DNA of 50,253 bases from Nitriliruptoraceae bacterium (GTDB taxonomy: Bacteria > Actinomycetota > Nitriliruptoria > Nitriliruptorales > Nitriliruptoraceae): the NCBI GenBank assembly GCA_007130695.1, contig SLRZ01000147.1, forward strand, positions 1-50,253, given 5' to 3'. Made by a program: the position numbers and the translations under genes. The notes under the pieces are model-generated. The model worked only from the letters and a program-made list of their open reading frames with translations. It searched no databases and had not been told where the DNA came from. Of the stretch, positions 7,904-15,871 are shown piece by piece. The first letter of the stretch is position 1, and each line of letters starts with the position of its first letter.

Positions 7904-8338
7904 ATGACGATCATGACCGAGAAGCCGACCGACCGACACGGACTCGAGGTGCTCTCCCTCAGCGAGTGCCTTGCCCTGCTGCGCAGCAGGCCGCTCGGGC
8001 GCATCGCCTACCTCGAGGCCGGTGGCCCGACCGTGGTGCCCGTCAACCACCTCGTGGACGGGTCCAGCGTCGTGCTTCGCAGCCTCGGTGGAGGCAAGCT
8101 CGACAAGGCCGTCGTGGGCGCCGACGTGGCCTTCCAGCTCGACGACCACGACCCGGCGCGCGGGACGGGCTGGAGTGTGCTGGTGCGGGGCCGCGCGACC
8201 CTCGTGGAGGACCAGGAGGAGATCGACCGCTTCCGTGCCTCACTGGACAGTTGGGCCGTCGAGGAGGAGGCGGACGTCTCCTGGATCCGGATCGTGCCCG
8301 AGGAGATCTCCGGCCGCCGCCTGCGGCGCGCGGAGTGA
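7904..8338 (+). CDS. Pyridoxamine 5'-phosphate oxidase-family (NimA-like) flavin-binding protein
   Basis: 144-residue split-barrel flavoprotein. The family pattern is clear: LSLSECLALLRSRPLGRIAY, then PTVVPVNHLVDG, LDKAVVGADVAFQLDDHD and a closing WSVLVRGRATLVED. Such proteins bind FMN, F420 or heme and include nitroimidazole-reductase-like and dormancy-regulon members. The ATG at 7904 is preferred because AGGAG lies at 7891-7895; another ATG is at 7913. Substrate unknown. It sits directly after the NnrS-like gene and shares a palindromic motif with it, suggesting co-regulation under low oxygen or redox stress. Confidence 0.8.
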   Translation: MTIMTEKPTDRHGLEVLSLSECLALLRSRPLGRIAYLEAGGPTVVPVNHLVDGSSVVLRSLGGGKLDKAVVGADVAFQLDDHDPARGTGWSVLVRGRATLVEDQEEIDRFRASLDSWAVEEEADVSWIRIVPEEISGRRLRRAE

Positions 8339-8360
8339 ACATCGCCGCCCTGGCGGTGAA

Positions 8361-8437
8361 TGGAGCCGAGGACGGGACTCGAACCCGTGACCTGCCGCTT
8401 ACAAGGCGGCTGCTCTAGCCAGCTGAGCTACCTCGGC
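8361..8437 (-). tRNA. tRNA-Thr (anticodon TGT)
   Basis: Full cloverleaf on the minus strand: acceptor GCCGAGG (from 8437) pairs with CCTCGGC (8365-8371), D arm GCTC/GAGC, anticodon stem GCCGC/GCGGC with loop CTTGTAA (anticodon TGT), variable AGGTC, T arm ACGGG-TTCGAGT-CCCGT. Discriminator base U, followed by an encoded CCA (8361-8363), giving 77 nt. Confidence 0.96.
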
Positions 8438-8540
8438 GCGCGCGACAGCGTAGTGAGCCGCTCGCCGGCCCTCGGCGCCAGCTCCTAGCATCACCCGTGC
8501 GGGCGGACGCCCGACGGGGAGCGAGACGACGGAGCGCGAG

Positions 8541-9335
8541 ATGACGGACCTGGTGGGCTACGAGCTCGATGCCGGGGTGGCCCTGGTGACCCTCAACCGG
8601 CCGGAACGGCACAACGCCTGGACGATGGAGCTGCGTGCCGCCTACCTCGACGCGCTGGAGGCCGCCCGCGACGACGAGTCGGTCCGGGCCATCGTGGTGA
8701 CCGGCGCCGGTGACTCGTTCTGCCCGGGTGCGGACATGGAGATGCTCTCGGGCGCCTCCTCCGGCGGGGAGCGCGCCGCGGCCGACGAGCGGCCCGAGAC
8801 GCTGCCGCTGAGCATCCCCAAGCCGCTGATCTGCGCGATCAACGGGGCCTGCGCCGGCATCGGACTCGTCCACGCGCTCATGTGCGACATCCGGTTCGCG
8901 GCCGAGGGGGCCAAGCTCACCACCGCCTTCGCGAAGGTCGGACTGATCGCCGAGTACGGGAGCTCGTGGCTGCTGCCGCGGGTCGTGGGTACGGCGAACG
9001 CCCTCGATCTGCTGCTCTCGGCGCGCGTGGTCCGCGCCGAGGAGGCCCGAACACTCGGGCTCGTCAACCGCGTCCTGCCTCCCGACGAGCTCCTCGAGGG
9101 CGCCATGGAGTACGCCCGCGTGCTGGCGCGCGACGTCTCGCCGACCGCGATGGCCGTCATCAAGCAGCAGGTCTACGGCCACCTCGACGTCGGGCTCGCG
9201 GAGGCGAAGGCGGACTCGGACCGGTTGATGGCGGAAGCGTTCGACCGGCCCGATCTCGCGGAGGGGGTCGCGGCCTTCACCGAGCGCCGTGCGCCGCAGT
9301 TCCCGCCGGTGGACCCTTCGGCGCTGTCCGGCTGA
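8541..9335 (+). CDS. Enoyl-CoA hydratase/isomerase (crotonase) family protein with atypical active site
   Basis: 264-residue crotonase-fold protein. The oxyanion-hole segments are present (SFCPGADMEML and NGACAGIGL). However, the first catalytic Glu of hydratases (usually in an FxxPEIxLG loop) is replaced: the loop reads TTAFAKVGLIAEYGSSWLLP. The second Glu position, before the LTG turn, reads ALDLLLSAR with Asp. It may therefore be an isomerase, a thioesterase-like member or a hydratase of altered chemistry. ATG at 8541 follows GGAGCGCGAG. It stands alone; no acyl-CoA dehydrogenase or ligase is adjacent. Confidence 0.82.
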   Translation: MTDLVGYELDAGVALVTLNRPERHNAWTMELRAAYLDALEAARDDESVRAIVVTGAGDSFCPGADMEMLSGASSGGERAAADERPETLPLSIPKPLICAINGACAGIGLVHALMCDIRFAAEGAKLTTAFAKVGLIAEYGSSWLLPRVVGTANALDLLLSARVVRAEEARTLGLVNRVLPPDELLEGAMEYARVLARDVSPTAMAVIKQQVYGHLDVGLAEAKADSDRLMAEAFDRPDLAEGVAAFTERRAPQFPPVDPSALSG

Positions 9336-9368
9336 GGTTCCCCCGTCCCGGTGCGGTCCCGGTAGGGC

Positions 9369-12300
9369 TCAGCCCGCCAGGCCCGAGGTGGTGGTCGTGC
9401 CGACCGGTTCGGCGGCCGGCACCGCTTCGAGGTCGGTGCGGCGCGGCGCCCGGGGCGGTGTGCGTCGCGACTCGCGACCGGCGGCCTCGGCGGCGGCGCG
9501 GTCCTCGCGGTCGAGACGGGCGGCGAGCTCCTCGGCGGGCAGGGCCGGAGCGAACAGGTAGCCCTGGCCCAGCGCGCAACCGCGTAGGGCGAGGGCCCGA
9601 CGCTGTTCCTCGGTCTCGATGCCCTCGGCCACCGTCTCGAGCTGGAAGGTCTGGCTCAGCTGGAGGATGGCGCGGGCCAGGGCCGCCTCCTCCGGGCCGC
9701 GTCCGACACCGGCGACGAACGAGCGGTCGATCTTGAGGACGTCGACCGCCACGTCCTTCAGGTAGCTCAGCGACGACCAGCCGGTACCGAAGTCGTCGAT
9801 GGCCAGCCGGACACCCGTGGCACGCAGCTGGCTGATGCTGGACAGGGTGACCGGGTGGTCGTCGACGAGCACGCTCTCGGTGATCTCCAGTGTGAGCTGG
9901 CCCGGTTCGAGGCCGGTGGTGGCCAGGATGCTGGTGACCTCCTCGACGAAGTTCTCCTCGCGCAGCTGCACGGTCGAGACGTTGACGTGGATGTTCAGTG
10001 CCCGGTCGGGGGTGCTCATCGCCTTCGCCTGCCAGCAGGCCTCCCGCAGCACCCAGGTGCCGATCGGCACGATCGACCCGATGCGCTCGGCCACGGGGAT
10101 GAACTCGCTGGGCGGGATGTCGCCGTGGACCGGGTGGCGCCAGCGCAGCAGGGCCTCGGCGCCGACGGTCTCGCCGCCCGTGAGATCGACGACCGGCTGG
10201 AAGAGCACGCGCAGTTCCTCGCGCTCCAGGGCGCGGCGCAGCGCGGCCTCGAGCTCGATGCGGTTGAGGGTCTCGGTGGCCATCTCCGGGCTGAAGGCCG
10301 CGACCCGGCCGCGCCCGTCGCGTTTGGCGACGTACATGGCGACATCGGACTCGTGCAGCAGGTCGTAGGAGGTTCGGCCGTCTCCCGGGCGTGCGACCGC
10401 GACGCCGACGCTGGCGTCCATCTCGATCTCGTGGCCGTCGAGCACGATGGGCTCACGGATCGTCTCGAGCAGGCGCCCGGCGATGACGTCGGCCTGCTCG
10501 TCGGTGGTGTCGCGCAGGAGCACCGCGAACTCGTCCCCGCCGAGGCGGGCCGCGAGGTCGCCCGGTCGCACGCTGGCCCCGATGCGCGCGGCGACGGTGG
10601 TCAGCAGCCCGTCACCGATGGCGTGCCCGAGGCGGTCGTTGACGTCCTTGAAGCGGTCGAGGTCGATGAAGACCATGGCGTCGTGGGTCTCGTCGTCACC
10701 CCGGGTGAGCTCCTGGGCGAGCTGGCGTCGGTTGGCGAGTCCCGTCAGGGCGTCGTGGTTCGCCTGGTGCTCGAGCTGGCGCTCGAGGCGCTTGCGTTCC
10801 GTGACGTCACGGTGGTTGGCGACGATGCCGGCGACGCTCTCCTCGTCGAGGAGGTTGGTCAGTCGGCTCTCGATCCAGCGCCACCCACCGTCCGGCCGAC
10901 GCAGTCGCCGTTCGATCAGGGTCGTGCCGTGCGGTTGCGAGGAGAGCTCCTGCAGCGCGACGTCGACGTCGTGGGCGTCGTCGGCGTGGACGAGTTGTTG
11001 GAGGGTGCGTCCGACCAGCGTGGACTCCTGCACCCCGAGGATGCGGCCCATCGCGGGACTCGCGTAGGTGATCGTGCCCTGGCCGTCCTGCACGGTGATG
11101 GCATCGGGGGCGTGCTGCACCAGGGACCGGAAGCGCTGCTCGCTGCGCCGCAGCTCCTTCGCCAGGCGGCAGCGCTCGAGCGCGAGCACCACGTCGCCGG
11201 CGACCAGGCTCAACGCGGAGCGGGTCCCGGCACCGATCGGGTGCTGGCTGCGCACGACGAGCATTCCCTGTGCGGGGTCGCGGTACAGCGGGTGGCGCAC
11301 CAGATACGGGGCCACCGTCTGGCCGTCCTCGCCGTCGGCGCCGAGGCTCGGGGGGTCCCCCGGCAGCCACAGTTCGACGGTCCCGGACCCGTCCGAGACC
11401 AGGGAGGAGGTCGAGCCCACGATCTCGCCGACCTCGCTGACGAGTTCGGCCCGGGCCAGTCGGGCGGCGACGTCGGCGACGGTGAGCTCACGCTCGCTCG
11501 CGGCGTCGCGGTCGACCAGGGTCGCGCCGAGTCGGTTGACGGTCTCGGCGAGACGCCAGAGCACGAGGCTGAGCATGACCGCCGTCACGCCGGCGGCCAG
11601 CACGATGTCGGTGGCCAGGTGCTCGGGGGCGACGTGGCCACCGGTGGTCGCCAGGGCGAGGAAGGCCATCGGCGAGCACAGCGCGGCCAGCCACAGGGCG
11701 ACGAGACGGCCGTGGGAGAGCCCGTCGGGTGCGGCGGAGGGGTACCCGACCGTGCCGAGGTCGCCGCGCAGCGCCGCGACGGCGATCAGCAGCGGGGCCA
11801 CGAAGCCGACCGCCGACAGTGCGGAGCCCTCGAGGGGTGTGCCGGCGACCGCCGCCGTGGTCGAGGCCACCTGGGAGACGAGCAGCGCGAGCAGGCCTCC
11901 CAGGACGAGCCACAGCGCGGGTCCGCGGCGTCTGGGGGCGAGCGCGAGGCACACCACGGTGCCGAGCAGGGCCAGGTCGAGGAGGGGATAGGCGAGGGCC
12001 ACCACCCGGTCGACGCCCGCCAGCGCGGGGTCGTGGACGATCTCGACCATCACGAGCAGCCACAGCGCGAGGGTGCCGGCCAGTGTGATGACGCCGGCGT
12101 CCGCCAGCGATTCGCGCAGGCCACCGGGGCCGTCGTCGGCGACGAGCCAGAACACCCCGAGGACGAGCGCGGCGCCGCCGGCCAACAGCGGCAGGTCCAT
12201 GACGGAGGCCTGCGTGGTGGTCCCGGCGTGGACCGTGGGTTCGAGCAGGGTCAGGAGCCGACCGACCCCGACCAGTGCCCAGCCCAGGGCGAACGCCACC

Positions 12301-12470
12301 CAGGCGTGGATCCGCGGCGGCCGGTTCCGTCGAACACCCCACACGATCGCGGCGGCCGCGGTCAGGGCGGCCAGCGCCTCCAGGGGGGTGCGCAGACCGC
12401 TGTCGGCGGGGACCGCGAGGTAGGTGGCCAGTGCCCCGACGACGAGGATGACCGACGTTCTGCCCCGCAC
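9369..12470 (-). CDS. Membrane-bound PAS-GGDEF-EAL cyclic-di-GMP turnover protein
   Basis: 1033 residues if started at GTG 12470, which has GAAGGG six bases upstream; the frame is open to an ATG at 12611 but that extension looks non-coding. An N-terminal block of about nine hydrophobic helices is followed by a GAF-like stretch, a PAS domain (EQRFRSLVQHAPDAITVQDG), a GGDEF domain and an EAL domain. The cyclase signature GGDEF is at 644-648 with an intact inhibitory I-site RPGD five residues before it. The phosphodiesterase has EAL at 772-774 plus EITES, DDFGTGWSSL and DVLKIDRSF. Both activities therefore look competent, with PAS/membrane input choosing between them. Confidence 0.9.
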   Translation of the reverse strand: MRGRTSVILVVGALATYLAVPADSGLRTPLEALAALTAAAAIVWGVRRNRPPRIHAWVAFALGWALVGVGRLLTLLEPTVHAGTTTQASVMDLPLLAGGAALVLGVFWLVADDGPGGLRESLADAGVITLAGTLALWLLVMVEIVHDPALAGVDRVVALAYPLLDLALLGTVVCLALAPRRRGPALWLVLGGLLALLVSQVASTTAAVAGTPLEGSALSAVGFVAPLLIAVAALRGDLGTVGYPSAAPDGLSHGRLVALWLAALCSPMAFLALATTGGHVAPEHLATDIVLAAGVTAVMLSLVLWRLAETVNRLGATLVDRDAASERELTVADVAARLARAELVSEVGEIVGSTSSLVSDGSGTVELWLPGDPPSLGADGEDGQTVAPYLVRHPLYRDPAQGMLVVRSQHPIGAGTRSALSLVAGDVVLALERCRLAKELRRSEQRFRSLVQHAPDAITVQDGQGTITYASPAMGRILGVQESTLVGRTLQQLVHADDAHDVDVALQELSSQPHGTTLIERRLRRPDGGWRWIESRLTNLLDEESVAGIVANHRDVTERKRLERQLEHQANHDALTGLANRRQLAQELTRGDDETHDAMVFIDLDRFKDVNDRLGHAIGDGLLTTVAARIGASVRPGDLAARLGGDEFAVLLRDTTDEQADVIAGRLLETIREPIVLDGHEIEMDASVGVAVARPGDGRTSYDLLHESDVAMYVAKRDGRGRVAAFSPEMATETLNRIELEAALRRALEREELRVLFQPVVDLTGGETVGAEALLRWRHPVHGDIPPSEFIPVAERIGSIVPIGTWVLREACWQAKAMSTPDRALNIHVNVSTVQLREENFVEEVTSILATTGLEPGQLTLEITESVLVDDHPVTLSSISQLRATGVRLAIDDFGTGWSSLSYLKDVAVDVLKIDRSFVAGVGRGPEEAALARAILQLSQTFQLETVAEGIETEEQRRALALRGCALGQGYLFAPALPAEELAARLDREDRAAAEAAGRESRRTPPRAPRRTDLEAVPAAEPVGTTTTSGLAG

Positions 12471-12723
12471 TGCTGACCCTTCGGTCGTCTCTGGGGGCTT
12501 CTCGCCCGGAAACCCCTGTCGTGTCCGGAAGATCGGCGCGGTGAACCACGCGCCCCAGTCTGCGCGCGTCCAGCGCTCAACGGTCAGTTCATGCGCACGT
12601 TCTGTCTCCACGGTGCCGCCGGGTCACCCGTTCCTCCGGGGTCGCGGGCGAGCGAGGTGCACCGGCGTAGTTGCACGGATGTGGTTTCTCTGCGACCCTT
12701 TCCGGGACGCGGAGGGTGAGGAC

Positions 12724-13011
12724 ATGGCTCCATTCCATGATGGTGACCGGGACACGTCCGGTCTCGACGACCGGTCCCGGCTGATCCTGGACTTCGAGCG
12801 CGAGTGGTGGAAGTACGCCGGCGCGAAGGAGCAGGCGGTGCGCGAGCACTTCGACCTCTCGCCCACCCGCTATTACCAGCTGCTCAACCGGGTCATCGAC
12901 GACGAGCGTGCGGAGGACTACGACCCGATGCTGGTCAAGCGTCTCCGCCGCCTGCGGGCCTCCCGTCAGCGTCAGCGTGCCGCGCGGCGCCTGGGCGCCG
13001 ACGCGCGCTGA
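12724..13011 (+). CDS. DUF3263 protein, small helix-turn-helix-like
   Basis: 95 residues matching the actinobacterial DUF3263 family: ILDFEREWWKYAGAKEQAVR, then FDLSPTRYYQLLNRVIDD and a basic C-terminal tail (KRLRRLRASRQRQRAARR). The family phrase LSPTRYYQLLN looks like a recognition helix, so DNA binding is plausible but inferred. ATG at 12724 with GGAGG at 12711-12715. It is immediately upstream of a LytR_C-domain gene, the same pairing as Rv0430-Rv0431 (virR) in Mycobacterium tuberculosis, so the two probably form an operon. The upstream 253 bases hold both divergent promoters but no clear element. Confidence 0.85.
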   Translation: MAPFHDGDRDTSGLDDRSRLILDFEREWWKYAGAKEQAVREHFDLSPTRYYQLLNRVIDDERAEDYDPMLVKRLRRLRASRQRQRAARRLGADAR

Positions 13012-13016
13012 CGAGG

Positions 13017-13685
13017 ATGACCGCGAAGCACACGCCACCCGGGGACGGCAGCTTCCGTTCGTCGATGCTGCGCAATCTCGGTGGCGGTGCCGCCCTCGTC
13101 GTGTTCGTGGCCGCGGTCTTCTTCGGCGTCGGGCAGTTCGCCGGTGATGAGGGCGCACCCGAGGTTGCCGGGGCGGCCCCGGAGCAACCGGAGCCGGAGG
13201 ATCCCGACGCCGACGAGGACGTCGAGCCCGAGCCTGAGCCCGAGGAGCCCGAGCCGGAACCCCAGGAGCCCGAGCCCGAGCCTGAGCCCGAGGAGCCCGA
13301 GGAGGCCGAGGAGTCGGACGACGCGGCCGACGAGGAACCGGCCCCCGAGCAGCCCGAGGAGCAGCCGGAGGAGACCGAGCCGGCCGTCGAGGCGACCGAG
13401 ATCCCCCGCGGCGACATCAGCGTGCAGGTCCTCGACGGCGTGGGCACGGACGGTGGTGCGGCCTCGCAGCGGGTCGCCTCGGAACTCGAGGGAACCGGCT
13501 ACCGGATCATCGCCCGCAACCCGGCGCTGGCCTACGAGCAGACCACGGTCCTGTGGACCAGCGGCAACGAGGACCGCGCCCGGCAGGTGGCCGCCGACCT
13601 CGGCGGCGTCCCGGCACGAGCGCAGCCGGGCAACCTCTCGGAACAGGTCGACGTGCACGTGGTCGTCGGCGCCGACCGCGCCTGA
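13017..13685 (+). CDS. LytR_C-domain membrane-anchored protein (VirR-like) with Pro-Glu linker
   Basis: 222 residues: short cytoplasmic N-terminus, one membrane segment (about residues 20-40), a long acidic Pro/Glu-rich spacer (about 55-130) and a C-terminal LytR_C domain (ISVQVLDGVGTDGGAASQRV, then TTVLWTSGNEDRARQVAADL). The domain is found at the C-termini of LytR-CpsA-Psr proteins and in VirR; the catalytic LCP domain is absent, so a scaffolding or envelope role is likely. It starts five bases after the DUF3263 stop; the site GAGG abuts the ATG, so translational coupling is probable. The spacer could bridge the cell wall. Confidence 0.82.
   Translation: MTAKHTPPGDGSFRSSMLRNLGGGAALVVFVAAVFFGVGQFAGDEGAPEVAGAAPEQPEPEDPDADEDVEPEPEPEEPEPEPQEPEPEPEPEEPEEAEESDDAADEEPAPEQPEEQPEETEPAVEATEIPRGDISVQVLDGVGTDGGAASQRVASELEGTGYRIIARNPALAYEQTTVLWTSGNEDRARQVAADLGGVPARAQPGNLSEQVDVHVVVGADRA
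13224..13301 (+). repeat. Two identical 30-bp in-frame repeats encoding the Pro-Glu spacer
   Basis: The 30-base unit at 13224-13253 (starting GAGCCCGAGCCTGAGCCC) recurs without mismatch at 13272-13301, 48 bases downstream and in frame. It encodes EPEP-type repeats in the LytR_C protein. Exact DNA identity suggests recent slippage or recombination; length variation between strains is expected. Confidence 0.85.
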
Positions 13686-13733
13686 CACCGCCGCGGTGCC
13701 GGATCCCCCCTGGCGGAGCGGCCCGCGTGGACG

Positions 13734-14168
13734 TCAGGAGTTCTGCAGCAGCCGCAGCTTCTCGAGGACCAGCGCCCGGCGGCGCTCCTCCTCTTGGACG
13801 TCGGTGGCGAGCACGTCCTGGAGGACCTGTGAGAGCGACAGGGGCGAGAACGGCTTGGTGATGTACTCGGCCGCGCCGTGCGACCACCCCCGGATCTGGT
13901 CCTGGTCCTGGACCTTGGCGGTCAGCATGACGACCGGGATGTCCTTGAGTTCCTCGTCGGCCTTGACCGCCTCGAGGACCTGCCAGCCGTCCATGCGGGG
14001 CATCATGACGTCGAGCAGCATGACGTCGGGGCGCTCGGAGCGCAGCAGCGCGAGGCCCTCCTCGCCGTCCGCGGCCTCGATGACGTCGTACCCCTCGAAC
14101 TCGAGGTTCACCCGGCACAACAGCAGGACGTCGGGCTCGTCGTCGACCACGAGCACCTTGGGGGGCAT
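13734..14168 (-). CDS. Single-domain response regulator (CheY-like receiver)
   Basis: 144 residues, receiver domain only. Acid pocket D9-D10, phospho-acceptor Asp53 in MLLDVMMPRMDG, Thr83 and Lys105 (ITKPFSP) are all present, so it should be phosphorylatable. There is no output domain; a 25-residue charged helix (EEERRRALVLEKLRLLQ) ends the protein. ATG at 14168, AGAGG six bases upstream. No histidine kinase is adjacent, so it is an orphan that would take phosphate from a distant kinase or act through protein-protein contact. It lies between the convergent LytR_C gene and the divergent thrC leader. Confidence 0.9.
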   Translation of the reverse strand: MPPKVLVVDDEPDVLLLCRVNLEFEGYDVIEAADGEEGLALLRSERPDVMLLDVMMPRMDGWQVLEAVKADEELKDIPVVMLTAKVQDQDQIRGWSHGAAEYITKPFSPLSLSQVLQDVLATDVQEEERRRALVLEKLRLLQNS

Positions 14169-14324
14169 GGGCCACCTCTTCGCTTGACGGCACGACCGAC
14201 AGTATCGCCGTTCAGGCCGCCGCACGCTGCTGATCGGCGGACTTTTCTGGGCGGGTCGACGGGTACGTGCGCGTTTTCCGATTGGCATGGTGGCCAGCGG
14301 CATGGCACGCTGATACGTACTGGT

Positions 14325-14429
14325 GCTCATCCAGAGAGGTGAAGGGCTCGGGCCCGTCGCAGCCTCGGCAACCCCCGCGTCCCTGGCGGGAAAGGTGCCA
14401 AACCCGGACCCGTCGGAGGGTCGATGAGC
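14325..14429 (+). promoter_or_regulatory. SAM-I (S-box) riboswitch aptamer in the thrC leader
   Basis: P1 is GCTCATC (14325-14331) with GATGAGC (14423-14429). It is followed by the conserved CAGAGAGGTGAAGGG, a GGGCCC loop that can form the pseudoknot, CCTCGGCAACC closing P2, a P3 hairpin (CCCGC/GCGGG), the signature GGTGCCAAACCC and a P4 hairpin GACCC-GTCGGA-GGGTC (14407-14422). This is the S-box layout and should bind S-adenosylmethionine. It is in the 393-base gap between the divergent response regulator and thrC. The remaining leader 14430-14561 holds two hairpins (listed separately) and the thrC ribosome site. Confidence 0.9.
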
Positions 14430-14430
14430 G

Positions 14431-14450
14431 AGGACCACCCCTGTGGTCTT
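14431..14450 (+). terminator. Riboswitch expression-platform hairpin 1
   Basis: GACCAC (14433-14438) pairs with GTGGTC (14443-14448) around a CCCT loop, extendable with A-T and G-T pairs to 14431/14450, immediately 3' of the aptamer. A short TTCAGTTCC follows. It may be the anti-terminator or part of the SAM-dependent switch; which state it belongs to is not resolved by reading alone. Confidence 0.4.
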
Positions 14451-14465
14451 CAGTTCCTCAGCGAT

Positions 14466-14486
14466 GGCCTCCCCGACGGGGAGGCC
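14466..14486 (+). terminator. Riboswitch expression-platform hairpin 2, likely terminator stem
   Basis: Perfect 9-bp stem GGCCTCCCC (14466-14474) / GGGGAGGCC (14478-14486) with a GAC loop, 76 bases before the thrC ATG, too far to mask the ribosome site. GTTGGCGTGTTCGG follows, so there is no true U-run; actinobacterial terminators often lack one. The most likely role is SAM-dependent premature transcription termination. Confidence 0.5.
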
Positions 14487-14561
14487 GTTGGCGTGTTCGG
14501 CGGCCTCCAGCCCGCGACCCGGCGGGCACCCCACGACGGGACGATGAGGACAGGACGCCAC

Positions 14562-15824
14562 ATGACCGCCGCCACCACTGAGGCTCCATCCGGGGTCACG
14601 GTCGAGGGCCTGCGCTGCCGCGAATGCCGCGAGCAGGAGGCGATCGGCCCCTCGCACGTCTGCAGTTTCTGTTTCGGCCCCCTCGAGGTCGTCTACGACA
14701 CGGCCGGCATCGCCGGGCGCGTCTCGCGCGAGCGCATCGCCGCCGGCCCCGCCTCGCTGTGGCGTTACGCCGACCTGCTGCCGGTGCTGTCCGCCGACCC
14801 GGCGCACCGCATCGATCTCGGGACCGGCTTCACTCCGCTGCGACCCGCACCCCGCCTCGGTGCGCGCCTCGGTCTCGACGACCTGTGGATCAAGGACGAC
14901 ACGCGCAACCCCAGCGGCTCGTTCAAGGACCGGGTCGTGACGATGGCGATCTCCGCCGCGCGTGCGCTCGGCCTCGACACGATCGCCTGTGCCTCGACCG
15001 GCAATCTGGCCGGCGCCGTGTCCGCCCACGCGGCCCAGGCCGGCATGCCCGCCTACGTCTTCATCCCCCGTGACCTCGAACGCGGCAAGATCCTGGGCGC
15101 CGCCGTCTACGGCGCCAACGTCGTGGCGGTCGACGGCAACTACGACGACGTCAACCGGCTCTGCGCCGAGGTGGCCGACGCCCGCGGCTGGGGCTTCGCG
15201 AACGTGAACCTGCGGCCGTTCTACGCGGAAGGATCCAAGAGCATCGGCTTCGAGATCGCCGAGCAGCTCGACTGGACCCTGCCCGACCACGTGGTGATCC
15301 CCATCGCGTCCGGGTCGATGCTGACGAAGATCCACAAGGCCTTCGGGGAACTGCAGGACTTTGGGCTGGTCGACGACGCCACCCCCCGGATCTCCGGCGC
15401 CCAGGCGACCGGGTGCTCGCCGGTGGCGGAGGCGTTCGAGCGGGACAGCCTCGACATCCGGCCCCAGAAGCCCGACACGATCGCCCGGTCGCTGGCGATC
15501 GGAAACCCCGCCGACGGCTACTACGCGGTCAAGGTCGCCAACGAGACGGGCGGGACCATCGGTCACGTCCCCGACCGGGAGATCGTCGACGGCATGCGGC
15601 TGCTGGCCGAGACCGAGGGCGTGTTCGCCGAGACGGCCGGCGGGGTCACCGTCGCCAACCTCAAGCGCTTCGCCGAGTCGGGCCGTATCGGCCGCGACGA
15701 ACGGGTGGTCGCGGTGATCTCGGGCAACGGCTACAAGACCCTCGAGGCACTCGAGGGCCACATCGGGCCGACCTTCGAGGTCACGCCCACGCTGGACGAC
15801 CTCGACCGGGCGCTCGCCGGCTGA
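14562..15824 (+). CDS. thrC: Threonine synthase-family PLP enzyme under SAM riboswitch control
   Basis: 420 residues, fold type II PLP enzyme. An N-terminal zinc-ribbon-like module (C19, C22, C34, C37) precedes the catalytic domain. The PLP lysine is K122 in NPSGSFKDR, and the phosphate loop ASTGNLAGAVSAHAAQAG follows. The family reaction is O-phosphohomoserine to threonine plus phosphate. ATG at 14562 chosen because AGGA precedes it; an upstream in-frame ATG (14424) lies inside the riboswitch. No hom or thrB is adjacent. The SAM riboswitch and the downstream ubiquitin-like carrier suggest a possible role in homocysteine formation from O-phosphohomoserine. Confidence 0.9.
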   Translation: MTAATTEAPSGVTVEGLRCRECREQEAIGPSHVCSFCFGPLEVVYDTAGIAGRVSRERIAAGPASLWRYADLLPVLSADPAHRIDLGTGFTPLRPAPRLGARLGLDDLWIKDDTRNPSGSFKDRVVTMAISAARALGLDTIACASTGNLAGAVSAHAAQAGMPAYVFIPRDLERGKILGAAVYGANVVAVDGNYDDVNRLCAEVADARGWGFANVNLRPFYAEGSKSIGFEIAEQLDWTLPDHVVIPIASGSMLTKIHKAFGELQDFGLVDDATPRISGAQATGCSPVAEAFERDSLDIRPQKPDTIARSLAIGNPADGYYAVKVANETGGTIGHVPDREIVDGMRLLAETEGVFAETAGGVTVANLKRFAESGRIGRDERVVAVISGNGYKTLEALEGHIGPTFEVTPTLDDLDRALAG

Positions 15825-15871
15825 GGGACACCCGCCGCGACCCGACCCATCCGCTTCCAGGAGACGACAAC

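Noticed and set aside
9855-12476. 873-codon open frame on the plus strand opposite the GGDEF-EAL gene
   Set aside because: It mirrors the coding gene in a very GC-rich genome, its translation is low-complexity Gly/Gln/Arg/Val and has no domain; the minus-strand protein has clear motifs throughout.
12471-12611. 47-residue extension of the GGDEF-EAL protein to ATG 12611
   Set aside because: The added segment lacks membrane or domain character and the GTG at 12470 has a better-placed ribosome site, though this is not decisive.
13224-13301. Short repeats considered as CRISPR or mobile-element ends
   Set aside because: They are in frame, encode a Pro-Glu spacer, and are not separated by unique spacers of regular size.
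14424-14561. N-terminal extension of thrC from ATG 14424
   Set aside because: That ATG is in the P1 stem of the SAM riboswitch and the extension has no family similarity; ATG 14562 gives the usual ThrC N-terminus.
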